From Saccharopolyspora aridisoli (lineage in GTDB: Bacteria > Actinomycetota > Actinomycetes > Mycobacteriales > Pseudonocardiaceae): a stretch of DNA of 64,000 bases. The position numbers and the translations under genes were made by a program. The stretch spans positions 180,707 to 244,706 of the forward strand of contig NZ_SMKV01000004.1 of NCBI RefSeq assembly GCF_004348445.1, written 5' to 3'. Every line of letters begins with the position of its first letter. Positions within the stretch are counted from its first letter, which is position 1. Positions 52,688 to 62,719 of this stretch are shown piece by piece. Below the pieces are notes generated by a model. The model was not told the DNA's origin. It made no database searches and worked only from the letters and a program-made list of their open reading frames with translations.

Positions 52688-55600
52688 GTGATCGGCAGTG
52701 TGCCGGGGTTCCGGCGCGGCTCGACCCGCTTGGGAATCGTCCTGCTCGGCGTGTTCCTCCTGCTGTGCGGGGTGATCAGCCTCCCGACGACCGCTGCGCA
52801 GACCGCGCCTCCACCGGTGGCCGCGCAGCCGCCGAGCCGCATCGCCTTCGCCGGTACCGAGCACCGCAGCCTGGGGATCACCGCGACCGGCCTGCCCGGT
52901 CAGGGCACGGCTCAGCCGCTGTTCGACGAGCCTCAGCAGCACTTCGACCAGGACGTGTCCGCGCGCGACGGGCTGATGGTGTTCACCAGCCTGCGGGACG
53001 AGCGGACTCCGCAGGTCTACCTGCGTCAGGCCGACGGCGAGGTGCGGCGGCTCACCCGGGGGCTCGACGCTGCGAACCCGGAGCTCTCGCCCGACCTGCG
53101 GTGGGTGGCGTTCGACTCGGCGGAGGCGAACGGGCAGCGAGCCATCTGGCTCGTGCGCACCGACGGCAGCCGGGCCCACCGGCTCTCCGACACCGCGAGC
53201 AACGAGACGCATCCGACGTTCTCCCCGGACGGGACGCGCCTCGCCTACGCGTGCGACGCGAACGGGCAGTGGGAGATCTACGACCAGCCCGTCTCCGGGG
53301 GCGCTCTGCGGAGGCTGACCGACGAACCGACCGGCGCCGCGGTCGAACCGTCGTGGAACCCGGTGGACCAGAACCGGATCGCCTACACCCTCTACGCCTC
53401 CGGTACCCCTGACGACAACGCGGAGCGCAGCGTGCGCGTCCTCGACGGCACCGGGGTCGGGACACCGCTGTTCGCGGACGATCCCGGGTGGCGGACCCGG
53501 GAACCCCGGTGGTTCCCGGACGGCAGGCGGCTGCTGTTCCTCAGCCCCTCCCACCCCGACCCGTCCCCCGGGCAGGACGGGTGGGATCAGGTGTTCCAGG
53601 TCGACGCCACGACGGCGCCGGTGTCGCTGCCCGCGACGCGGATGCTCTCCGAGGACCGCCACGTCGATTCCCCGACCTGGTTCACCGGCGGCGGGATCGG
53701 GCGCCTCGTGGTCGCCCGCACCACCGCGTCGCTGCGGAACACCGCACGGCTGCAGGACATCCGGCCGGACGGCGTCGATCCGCGGGATCTGGGCGTCGAC
53801 GCGCTCACCGAGGACCCCAACGCGTTCCGGGACTCGCGCCTGGTGTTCACCCCGTCCCCGGGCTACGACCCCTGGACGGAGCGGCAGGCGTACTCCCCCG
53901 ACGGCACCCAGATCGCGATCAGCCGGTTCGAGGACGTCGGCGGGCAGCGCGTGCAGCGGATCTGGCTGGTGGGCTCCGATGGTTCCAACCCCCGGCGGCT
54001 GCCGATCGCCGACCGGCAGTCCGGCGATTGGGAGTCCGACGTCGCGTGGTCGCCGGACGGCGAGGAGGTCGCGGTGGCGCGGAGATCGCCGGGCGCGATG
54101 GACCCGGCGGCCGAGCGCGGCAGGAGCCGGATCGTCGTCGTGGACGTCGACACCGGCCGGGTGACCAAGCGGCTGGCGAACCCGGATCCAAATCTGGACG
54201 ACACCCAGCCCGCGTGGTCGCCGGACGGCCGGCGCTTCTCGTTCAGCCGCGGCCGGGTCGCCGACGTGCCGGACGACCAGCGCCGCAACCACATCTGGCT
54301 GGCCCGCGCCGACGACCTCGGCGGGCAGCAGGACCTGAGCGAGACGATCTGCCAGTGCGAGGTCGTCGACGACAGCCCCGTGTTCGCGCCTGATGGGCGC
54401 AGCATCGTGTTCAACCGGGAGAACGACGGCCTCTACCGGATCCACCTCGACGGCAACCGGTGCGAGGTGCTGCTGCCCCGGGGGCAGAGCAGCTGCGTCG
54501 ACATCCCGGACCGGCCGGAGGGTTCGGGGACCTACCAGCCGAGGGATGCCACCTGGTCGCCGGACGGGAAGCGGCTGGTGCTCTCCCGGCGCTCGAACAG
54601 CAACAACAACGTTCCCGAGCACCTGTCGATCTTGGACCCGGCGACGGGCGAGCTGACCTCGCTCAGCGACCGGCTGCCGGGACGCCAGAAGGAACCCAGC
54701 TGGCAGACCGCGGTCGACCTGACCATGACCGCGCCGCCGTCGGCGAACCAGGTCCAGGTCGGCAGGTCCGCGCACGTCACGGGGACGGTGCGCAACAACG
54801 GCCCGGCGACCTCGGCGAGCACGGCCGCGACCCTCGACGTGCCACCGGGTCTAGAGCTGACCCGGTTGCGCACCGACCAGGGCGGCTGCGAGGGCGCGCG
54901 GTGCGACCTCGGTGTGCTGGAGCCGGGGGATTCCGTCGAGGTCACCGCAGAACTCGTGGGCGAGGCCGCAGGTGATCACCCGTTGACCTGGACCGCCACC
55001 GGTTCGGTGCGGGACAGCCGGCCGGGCGACAACAGCTCCCGGACGGTCGTGCCTGTGCGCCCGGAACCGCCGCCGCTGCAAGCCAACCCCGGTGTCGCGA
55101 TGACCGCCGCGCCCGATCCGTCCTATGTGGGCAGTCGTACCGAGGTGATCTTCACGGTTCGCAACGGTGGCCAGGCCCCGGCGAGCGGGTTGGAGCTGGA
55201 CATCGCGCTGCCTCCGGGTGTTCCGGTGGAGAGCCTGCCGCCGGACTGCGGCGGTGGACGATGCGCGCTGCCCGACCTTCCGCCCGGTGGCGTGGTCGAC
55301 CAGCGAGTCGTGCTGGCTCCCCGCGCTGCTCTGATGTCGGAGATCGCGGCGACGGTGCGGACTCGCGGGTCGGACTCCGATCCTGCCGACAACCGCGCCA
55401 CCAGGCCCTACCGCGTGCTGCAACCCCGGATCGTCTCGGTTCCCGAGGTCGGCGAGCCCGGGTTCGTGACCTCGGTGCGCGGATTCGACTTCCCGCCCGG
55501 TGATCCCGTGCGGCTGGAGTGGTCGCCCGGCATCACCGCCTCGGCAGCGCCGACGCTGCCCGGACCGGACGGGCGGTTCGCGGCGCAGCTGCTGATCCTG

Positions 55601-55723
55601 CCCAAGGACGAGACCGGGCCGCGCACCATCACCGCGTCCGGTCCCGGGTTCAGCCCGGTCACCGCGCGGTTCCTCGTCGTCCGTCCCGCCATCACGCCGC
55701 CCGGGATGGTGGGGCCGCGATGA
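52688..55723 (+). CDS. Large exported TolB/WD40-like propeller protein with CARDB/DUF11 repeats, eCIS locus
   Basis: A 1011-residue protein with an N-terminal signal anchor (hydrophobic at about 14-36). Residues 50-670 contain repeated PD40/TolB-type propeller blades, each with W-SPDG-like cores such as AWSPDGRRFSFSRG, TWSPDGKRLVLSRR, FSPDGTRLAYAC and DVAWSPDGEEVAVARR. From about 680 follow two CARDB/DUF11-like repeats (VTGTVRNNGPATSASTAATL and VIFTVRNGGQAPASGLELDI) and an IPT-like domain. The stop overlaps the next gene as ATGA, which ties it to the eCIS operon. It may bind or display on the cell surface; its role in injection systems is unknown. The start is GTG 52688. Confidence 0.85.
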   Translation: MIGSVPGFRRGSTRLGIVLLGVFLLLCGVISLPTTAAQTAPPPVAAQPPSRIAFAGTEHRSLGITATGLPGQGTAQPLFDEPQQHFDQDVSARDGLMVFTSLRDERTPQVYLRQADGEVRRLTRGLDAANPELSPDLRWVAFDSAEANGQRAIWLVRTDGSRAHRLSDTASNETHPTFSPDGTRLAYACDANGQWEIYDQPVSGGALRRLTDEPTGAAVEPSWNPVDQNRIAYTLYASGTPDDNAERSVRVLDGTGVGTPLFADDPGWRTREPRWFPDGRRLLFLSPSHPDPSPGQDGWDQVFQVDATTAPVSLPATRMLSEDRHVDSPTWFTGGGIGRLVVARTTASLRNTARLQDIRPDGVDPRDLGVDALTEDPNAFRDSRLVFTPSPGYDPWTERQAYSPDGTQIAISRFEDVGGQRVQRIWLVGSDGSNPRRLPIADRQSGDWESDVAWSPDGEEVAVARRSPGAMDPAAERGRSRIVVVDVDTGRVTKRLANPDPNLDDTQPAWSPDGRRFSFSRGRVADVPDDQRRNHIWLARADDLGGQQDLSETICQCEVVDDSPVFAPDGRSIVFNRENDGLYRIHLDGNRCEVLLPRGQSSCVDIPDRPEGSGTYQPRDATWSPDGKRLVLSRRSNSNNNVPEHLSILDPATGELTSLSDRLPGRQKEPSWQTAVDLTMTAPPSANQVQVGRSAHVTGTVRNNGPATSASTAATLDVPPGLELTRLRTDQGGCEGARCDLGVLEPGDSVEVTAELVGEAAGDHPLTWTATGSVRDSRPGDNSSRTVVPVRPEPPPLQANPGVAMTAAPDPSYVGSRTEVIFTVRNGGQAPASGLELDIALPPGVPVESLPPDCGGGRCALPDLPPGGVVDQRVVLAPRAALMSEIAATVRTRGSDSDPADNRATRPYRVLQPRIVSVPEVGEPGFVTSVRGFDFPPGDPVRLEWSPGITASAAPTLPGPDGRFAAQLLILPKDETGPRTITASGPGFSPVTARFLVVRPAITPPGMVGPR

Positions 55724-56394
55724 TCCACGAGGTCGACGAGGCGCTGCGGCTGCTGCTGGCGGAGCACGACCTGCCCGGCGCCGGGGTGGAGCTCGGTTTC
55801 GAGGCGCCCACCACGGACTGGGCGGCGAAGCGCAACGCCCCCACCATCAGCGTGTTCCTCTACGACATCAGGGAGGATCCGGGACTGCGGCAGGGCGGCC
55901 GGTTCGAGCAGCGCGACGACACCGGCGCGGTGACCGGCTGGCGGTCGCCACCGCACTGGTTCCACCTCGCCTACCTGGTGACGGTGTGGACGAACCGGCC
56001 GCAGGACGAGCACCGGCTGCTCTCCGAGGTGCTGCGCTGCGTCGTGCACCACGACGCCCTGGCGGAGCAGTGGCTGACCGGCACGCTCGCGGAGCTCGGG
56101 CTGACGGTGGCGTTCGAGGCGGGCGGGTCGATGGCCGAAGGCCGCTCGGCCGCCGATGTGTGGTCGGCGCTGGGCGGGCAGCTCAAACCGTCGATCAACC
56201 TGCAGGTCACGGCCCCGTTGTCCGGGGATCTGACCCCGGCCGGGCCACCGGTCACCGAGGGCGTGGTGCTGCGCGCTACGGAGGATGCGGCGCGGCGGTT
56301 GCGCTACGACGAGTCCGGCGCGGAGGGCGAGGCGTTCGCTCCTGCCCGGCCTCGCCCGGAGCCGAAGCGGCGTCGCCGAGGCCCCGTCTCGTGA
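55720..56394 (+). CDS. DUF4255 protein, Pvc16-type terminal cap of the contractile injection system
   Basis: A 224-residue protein of the DUF4255/Pvc16 N-terminal family. Markers are MIHEVDEALRLLLAEHDLPG, TISVFLYDIREDPGLRQG, then PHWFHLAYLVTVWTNRPQDE and EHRLLSEVLRCVVHH, in the usual order. In phage-tail-like particles this protein caps the distal end and limits sheath/tube length. It lies between the propeller gene (ATGA overlap) and the AAA+ ATPase gene (GTGA overlap). The C-terminal 30 residues are basic and probably flexible. Confidence 0.9.
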   Translation: MIHEVDEALRLLLAEHDLPGAGVELGFEAPTTDWAAKRNAPTISVFLYDIREDPGLRQGGRFEQRDDTGAVTGWRSPPHWFHLAYLVTVWTNRPQDEHRLLSEVLRCVVHHDALAEQWLTGTLAELGLTVAFEAGGSMAEGRSAADVWSALGGQLKPSINLQVTAPLSGDLTPAGPPVTEGVVLRATEDAARRLRYDESGAEGEAFAPARPRPEPKRRRRGPVS

Positions 56395-58433
56395 CGGCCG
56401 AGGACCTGCACCACCTGTGGGCTCGGCTGGGCCAGGTCGAGCAGCGCGTCCGGTCGGCGGTCGCCGCCCGGCGGGCCACCGACCCGCACCCGGACGACCC
56501 GCACCGCGGTCTCTACCTCACTCCGGAGCACGTCGAGCGCATCCTGGCCACGCCTGCGAAGTCCTGGTCCGGCGACGGCCTCCCCTCGGCCGATCCCGGT
56601 CCCAGGCTGCAGCGCCTGGCCGAGGACTTCGGCCTCACCGAGCTGGACGTCGAGCTGCTGCTGGTGGCGCTGGCTCCGGACGTCGACGTCCGGTTCGAAC
56701 CGCTCTACGGCTACCTCAACGACGACGTGACCCGCCGTCGCGCGACCACCGGCCTGGCGCTGGACCTGTGCGGGATGCCGTCGGCGGGCGACGCCCGGTT
56801 CCGGTTCAGCGCAACCGCTCCGCTGGTCGCCGGGGGACTGCTGGAAGTGCAGGAGCCCGAACGTCCGGCGCTCTCGCGCGCGCTCCGGGTTCCGGACCGG
56901 GTGGTGGCGCACCTGCTCGGTCACGACGAACCCGCCGCCGGTCGCCTGGTGCGCGGCGATCCCGGCTCACCGGGAGCGCTGGCCAAGCGGATCGGGGCGG
57001 CTCTGGACTCCGGCGTGCGGCTGGTCCACCTCCACGGCGCGGAGGGTGCCTCGCGGGTCGCGCTGGATGCCCTTTCGGTCAGCGGCCGGGCAGCGCTCGT
57101 CATCGACATCGCATACCTCGAACCGGACTCCGTGCCGGTGCTCGTCCGGGAAGCAGCCCTGCTCCGCGCCGGAATCACGCTGGGACCGCTGGAGAATCTC
57201 GAACCCGCTCGCCCGGAACGAGCCCGCCTGCTGCGGGACCTCGTCCGCGCAGCAGAGCGCGTCCCACTGCTGCTGCACGGCTCCGGCAGCTGGGACCCGG
57301 CGTGGTCCCAGCGGGCACCGGTGTCGATCCGCGTCGCACCCCCGAACGCAGCGGAACGGACGCAGGAGTGGCGGCGAGCCCTGACCGCCGTCTCGGCCGA
57401 GATGCCCGAGGACGCGCTGTCCGAGGCCGTGGGGAGCTACCAGCTCGACACCGAGGCGGTCGGCCGCGCGGCGTCGGTCGCCGCGCAGCTCGCCGCGTTC
57501 GACTCCCGCCCGGTCAACGCCGACGACCTGCGAGCGGGCGCGCGAGCCCAGAACGGAGCTGGCCTGGACCGCCTGGCCCGCCACATCACCCCAGCCGTGA
57601 CCTGGGACGACCTTGTACTTCCCGACCCCACGCACAGACAGCTGACCGAACTGTCGATGCGCGCCCGCCACCGCGACCGAGTCCTCGGCGACTGGCGAAT
57701 GCGCCCCGGCGGCGGACGCGGACGCGGCGTCATCGCACTGTTCGCGGGCGAGTCGGGAACGGGCAAGACCATGTCGGCGGAGGTCGTCGCCGCCGACCTC
57801 GGCATGGACCTCTACGTCGTGGATCTGTCCACAGTGGTCGACAAGTACGTCGGCGAGACGGAGAAGAACCTGGAGCGAATCTTCACCGCAGCAGCAGGCG
57901 TCAACGGAGTCCTCCTCTTCGACGAAGCCGACGCCATCTTCGGCAAGCGCTCAGCCGTCCAAGACGCCCACGACCGCTACGCCAACATCGAATCGGCCTA
58001 CCTGCTGCAGCGCATGGAAACCTTCAACGGCATCGCCATCCTCACCACCAACCTCCGAGCCAACCTCGACGAAGCCTTCACCCGCCGTCTGGACGTCATA
58101 GCCGACTTCCCCATGCCCGACGCCACCCAACGCCGAGCACTCTGGGAGCGTTGCCTCGGCGTAGCCCTCCCCCGCGCCGAAGACCTCGACCTGGCTTTCT
58201 GCGCCGACCGCTTCGAGTTGGCAGGCGGTTCAATTCGCTCCTGCGCCATCACAGCGGCCTACCTGGCCGCCGAGAGCGGCGAGCCGGTGGGCATGGCACA
58301 ACTGCTCACAGCGGTGCGCCAGGAATACGACAAATTGGGGAGGCTGGTGCTGGACGGGGAGTTCCATCACGTGTCCAACGAGAACAAGGAACCCTGTGTC
58401 ACCCCACACCGTCGAACCGAAGGGAACGGCTGA
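56391..58433 (+). CDS. AAA+ ATPase of the contractile injection system (Pvc15/Afp15-type)
   Basis: A 680-residue ATPase. The N-terminal 400 residues are a helical, degenerate region. The AAA+ module is C-terminal: Walker A FAGESGTGKT (GESGTGKT at 453-460), Walker B LLFDEADAIFG (D511, E512), sensor 1 in AILTTNLRANLDEAF and arginine finger RRLDVIADFPMPD. Such ATPases are universal in extracellular injection systems and are thought to help cargo loading or assembly. GTG 56391 overlaps the DUF4255 stop; the earlier in-frame region is shadow of that gene. The stop at 58433 is 1 bp before the cargo-like DUF4157 gene. Confidence 0.93.
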   Translation: MTAEDLHHLWARLGQVEQRVRSAVAARRATDPHPDDPHRGLYLTPEHVERILATPAKSWSGDGLPSADPGPRLQRLAEDFGLTELDVELLLVALAPDVDVRFEPLYGYLNDDVTRRRATTGLALDLCGMPSAGDARFRFSATAPLVAGGLLEVQEPERPALSRALRVPDRVVAHLLGHDEPAAGRLVRGDPGSPGALAKRIGAALDSGVRLVHLHGAEGASRVALDALSVSGRAALVIDIAYLEPDSVPVLVREAALLRAGITLGPLENLEPARPERARLLRDLVRAAERVPLLLHGSGSWDPAWSQRAPVSIRVAPPNAAERTQEWRRALTAVSAEMPEDALSEAVGSYQLDTEAVGRAASVAAQLAAFDSRPVNADDLRAGARAQNGAGLDRLARHITPAVTWDDLVLPDPTHRQLTELSMRARHRDRVLGDWRMRPGGGRGRGVIALFAGESGTGKTMSAEVVAADLGMDLYVVDLSTVVDKYVGETEKNLERIFTAAAGVNGVLLFDEADAIFGKRSAVQDAHDRYANIESAYLLQRMETFNGIAILTTNLRANLDEAFTRRLDVIADFPMPDATQRRALWERCLGVALPRAEDLDLAFCADRFELAGGSIRSCAITAAYLAAESGEPVGMAQLLTAVRQEYDKLGRLVLDGEFHHVSNENKEPCVTPHRRTEGNG

Positions 58434-58434
58434 C

Positions 58435-59964
58435 ATGCGTGCCCGAGGCACTGGCAGTAAACCCAACGAAGACCAATTCACCGCACACACCCCGAATACG
58501 GACACATTCGCACCTCACCCCGGAGATCGTTCTCCAGCCGCGATCCTCGCGCTACAACGCAGTATCGGCAACGCCGCAGCATCCCAATACCTTCACGACT
58601 GGCAGCACGATCCCTCGGCCACAGTGCAACGCTCAAAGGTCCACGATGTGCTGCGCACCAACGGGAAACCCATGGAAGAAGCAACCCGCGCAGAGATGGA
58701 ATCCCGCCTAGGCGCCGACTTCTCTGATGTCCGTGTCCACAACGACGGTGCGGCGCGAGCCTCGGCAGCCGAAATCGGCGCTCGCGCCTACACCTCCGGA
58801 AATCATATCGTCATCGGCGACGGCGGCGCCGACAGACATACCCTCGCCCACGAGCTGAGCCACGTCATCCAGCAACGTCAGGGGCCTGTCGCCGGCACCG
58901 ACAACGGAGCAGGCCTGAGCGTTTCGGACCCGAGCGACGAATTCGAGCGCGCCGCCGAGTCAAACGCGAGAAAAGCACTGAGCTCCCCGGAACCCACCCC
59001 GAAGGGGCAGGATCACCCCACGTCGAATGCAAGCGATGCGACAGGAACTCCCGTCCAGCGCGTCGGAGACAAAGATCGCAAAGACCTGTACCTCAAATGG
59101 TCCGGCGGAAAAGAGGGAACCCCACGAGAAAGACTCAAGCTACACAATCAGTTAAAACGTATAGCGGAAGAAACGTCGAACGATTGGAAAAAAATGACGG
59201 TCGAGACCGCAGTCAGCCTGCTGCACAGAAGCAATATTACACCAGAAACCCTCGCAGAACCAGACACACGCCCCCAAGAAGAGCCTATTGAAAAATTCCG
59301 CGAACGGGCACTTGGTGCCTACCAGGAAACTGTTGCACAGTTCGGCGACGTTGAGGCGAACCCGGTATTTTACGACATCGAAGGAGTCGGCCGCGGTGTA
59401 GTAGCCTTGCTGCACAAGAAACGAGAGGGAGAAGACCCACAAGACCCGGGTAATATGCTTGCCTGGGCATCACATGGATACGAGGATGCGGAATCCGTCG
59501 ACACCGATACCGCGAGGAGCTACGGATTCATTGTTGAACAGGGCAAGAGCTGGCTGCGCACCGGCGACAACGCCGTCTACTCGAAATTGCCGAATGCAAT
59601 GAACGAAGCCAAAATTGAACCGACCAAAAAGGCCCCTTCGCTGATGGCCAGGCCACACCTTGGAGACCTAGGAAAAGATGACTTTAAACGACTCTCCGAG
59701 CTTACCAAAAGCTGCGACGTCGCGGTGTTCCTCGACGAACAACAGGGATACGTGACGACGGAGAAGCCACCAAATGTCGCAGAGATCGTAGATCGAACTC
59801 CAGCCTTGAAAGACTATGCCCAACTACTTCTGTTCACCTGCCGTACTCCATGGGAACCGGGGGTCGAAGTTAAGGGCAGCGGATCGGATGAGAAGAAGAT
59901 GGCCACTCCGACGAGCGCGCGGGTACACACGGATTACCTTTCCAGGAATTCGACGACGTCCTAG
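58435..59964 (+). CDS. DUF4157-domain eCIS cargo candidate with an unusual C-terminal domain
   Basis: A 509-residue protein. Residues 40-66 carry LQRSIGNAAAS and TVQR. Residues 83-150 are the DUF4157 (eCIS core-associated) domain with the metalloprotease-like HTLAHELSHVIQQR (HELSH at 139-143). After TPVQRVG (206-211) comes a C-terminal domain of about 300 residues whose DNA is visibly richer in A/T. It contains MLAWASHGYED (H347) and LLLFTCRTPWEPG (C469). The His-Gly and Cys pair resembles CHAT/caspase-type peptidases, or alternatively a Stv-type domain. ATG 58435 has AAGGGA upstream and follows the ATPase stop by 1 bp. It is most likely an injected effector. The catalytic guess is unproven. 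Confidence 0.85.
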   Translation: MRARGTGSKPNEDQFTAHTPNTDTFAPHPGDRSPAAILALQRSIGNAAASQYLHDWQHDPSATVQRSKVHDVLRTNGKPMEEATRAEMESRLGADFSDVRVHNDGAARASAAEIGARAYTSGNHIVIGDGGADRHTLAHELSHVIQQRQGPVAGTDNGAGLSVSDPSDEFERAAESNARKALSSPEPTPKGQDHPTSNASDATGTPVQRVGDKDRKDLYLKWSGGKEGTPRERLKLHNQLKRIAEETSNDWKKMTVETAVSLLHRSNITPETLAEPDTRPQEEPIEKFRERALGAYQETVAQFGDVEANPVFYDIEGVGRGVVALLHKKREGEDPQDPGNMLAWASHGYEDAESVDTDTARSYGFIVEQGKSWLRTGDNAVYSKLPNAMNEAKIEPTKKAPSLMARPHLGDLGKDDFKRLSELTKSCDVAVFLDEQQGYVTTEKPPNVAEIVDRTPALKDYAQLLLFTCRTPWEPGVEVKGSGSDEKKMATPTSARVHTDYLSRNSTTS

Positions 59965-60128
59965 CAGGTAAATGAGTGGAATCTCCGGCGACGCGCCTTT
60001 GAGCGGCGCGCCGCACTTGCCCCGGAAGACACAGGCGTTGCCCCCAGCAGTGACCGCGAGGACCTGTGTCGACACGCAGCGACGCAACAAAGCTCAACAC
60101 ATCACCGTCTGCAGGCGAAGGAGCGAAC

Positions 60129-61640
<1,512 letters not shown>

Positions 61641-61667
61641 TTCCCACCGCACGGAAGGCAACGGGAC

Positions 61668-62108
61668 ATGGCGCAGGGCGACACTCTCTCCACCCACCGG
61701 TTCGGCGTGCAACTCGGTGGAGTCACCGTGGAATCGGTCAAGGAGGTCAGCGGTCTCACCGTCGAGCAGGACGTGGTCGAGACCCAGCAGGTCACTCCGA
61801 CCGGCGAGCTGTTCACCAAGAAGCAGCCCGGCGGTCAGAAGGGCGGCGAAGTGACCATCACCCGCGGCCTGGACAAGAGCACCGAATTCACCAAGTGGAT
61901 CCAGAAGACGCTGCTGGACGGCGACGTCGAGAGCGCGCGGGAGAACCTCACCATCGAGATCCAGGACACCAAGGGCGAATCCGTCCGGCGCATGCAGCTC
62001 TACGACGCGTGGGTCAGCAAGTGGGAGGGCCCGGGTTTCAGCGCCGGTGAGTCCAGCGCGGCCACCGAGCAGGTGACCATCGTCTTCGAGCGGATCGAAG
62101 TCGAATGA
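61668..62108 (+). CDS. Tail tube protein
   Basis: A 146-residue T4 gp19-like inner tube subunit. It starts LSTHRFGVQLGGVTVESVKE plus VSGLTVEQDVVE, and later GGEVTITRGLDKSTEFTKWI and SVRRMQLYDAWVSKWEGPGF, all characteristic of eCIS tube proteins. It sits 27 bp after the sheath gene and has GAAGGCAACGGG upstream of ATG 61668. Only one tube gene is visible so far; eCIS often carry two or three, and further copies could lie to the right. Confidence 0.94.
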   Translation: MAQGDTLSTHRFGVQLGGVTVESVKEVSGLTVEQDVVETQQVTPTGELFTKKQPGGQKGGEVTITRGLDKSTEFTKWIQKTLLDGDVESARENLTIEIQDTKGESVRRMQLYDAWVSKWEGPGFSAGESSAATEQVTIVFERIEVE

Positions 62109-62560
62109 GGCGTCGCATCACCTCGCTGGGCGAGCTCGATGACGTCGCGGGCAAGAACCGGGTTTCCGAAGCACCGGACGCGCCCGCACCTCAGCACGAC
62201 GAGTTCGAGTTCGAACTGCCCCGTGGCTACGTGCACAGCGACGGAACGGTCAATCGGCACGGCCGGATGCGGCTGGCCACCGCGAAGGACGAGCTGCGCC
62301 CGCAGATCGACGTGCGGGTCAAGGAGAACCCGGCGTACCTCAGCGTGGTGCTGCTCGGGCAGGTGATCACCAGGCTCGGCGACATCACCGACGTGCACGC
62401 GGGCGTGGTGGAGAACATGTACGCCACCGACGTCGCCTTCCTCCAGGACTTCTACCGGCGGATCAACAGCGAGGGGCACACCCGCGCCGGGGTCACCTGC
62501 CCGTCCTGCGACACCGCCTTCGAGATCGACCTGGCAGGTGGTCGCCTGGGGGAATCGTGA
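62105..62560 (+). CDS. eCIS small tail protein, tail-assembly-like with CxxC
   Basis: A 151-residue protein that overlaps the tube gene (ATGA) and the next small gene (GTGA). The middle part EFELPRGYVHSDGTVNRHGR and RLATAKDELRPQIDVRVKEN resembles phage tail-assembly chaperone-type proteins. Residues near the C-terminus, GVTCPSCDTAFEIDL, form a CxxC motif that could bind zinc. Proteins of this kind always follow the tube gene in actinomycete contractile-injection operons and probably assist tube or baseplate assembly. The precise role is not known. Confidence 0.82.
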   Translation: MRRRITSLGELDDVAGKNRVSEAPDAPAPQHDEFEFELPRGYVHSDGTVNRHGRMRLATAKDELRPQIDVRVKENPAYLSVVLLGQVITRLGDITDVHAGVVENMYATDVAFLQDFYRRINSEGHTRAGVTCPSCDTAFEIDLAGGRLGES

Positions 62561-62715
62561 CGTACGCACCGGAACGGCTGCACGCGGAGGTCGCGTACGT
62601 CGCCTACCACTTCCACTGGACGCGGGACGAGATCCTCGATCTCGACCACCACGAACGCCGACGCTGGGTGCGCGAGATCGCGCACATCAACACCAGGATG
62701 AACGAGGGGGGATGA
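62557..62715 (+). CDS. 52-residue eCIS small protein (DUF6760-like)
   Basis: A very short gene coded from GTG 62557 (GTGA overlap) to TGA 62715. The product begins VTYAPERLHAEVAYVAYHFH and continues WTRDEILDLDHHERRRWVRE, ending INTRMNEGG. The EVAYVAYHFHW...DLDHHERRRWVREI pattern is that of a conserved small protein after tail-tube genes in phage-like injection loci, and it is rich in His and aromatic residues. It is below usual gene-finder length limits. Its function, perhaps as a tail-tape or baseplate adaptor, is unknown. Confidence 0.8.
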   Translation: MTYAPERLHAEVAYVAYHFHWTRDEILDLDHHERRRWVREIAHINTRMNEGG

Positions 62716-62719
62716 GCCG

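Noticed and set aside
55986..56390. Extended upstream start of the AAA+ ATPase
   Set aside because: The frame upstream of GTG 56391 is an Arg/Ala-rich shadow of the DUF4255 gene; the GTGA overlap start fits better.
59990..60012. Hairpin after the cargo gene as a true terminator
   Set aside because: Stem has a mismatch and no T run; kept only as a possible regulatory element.
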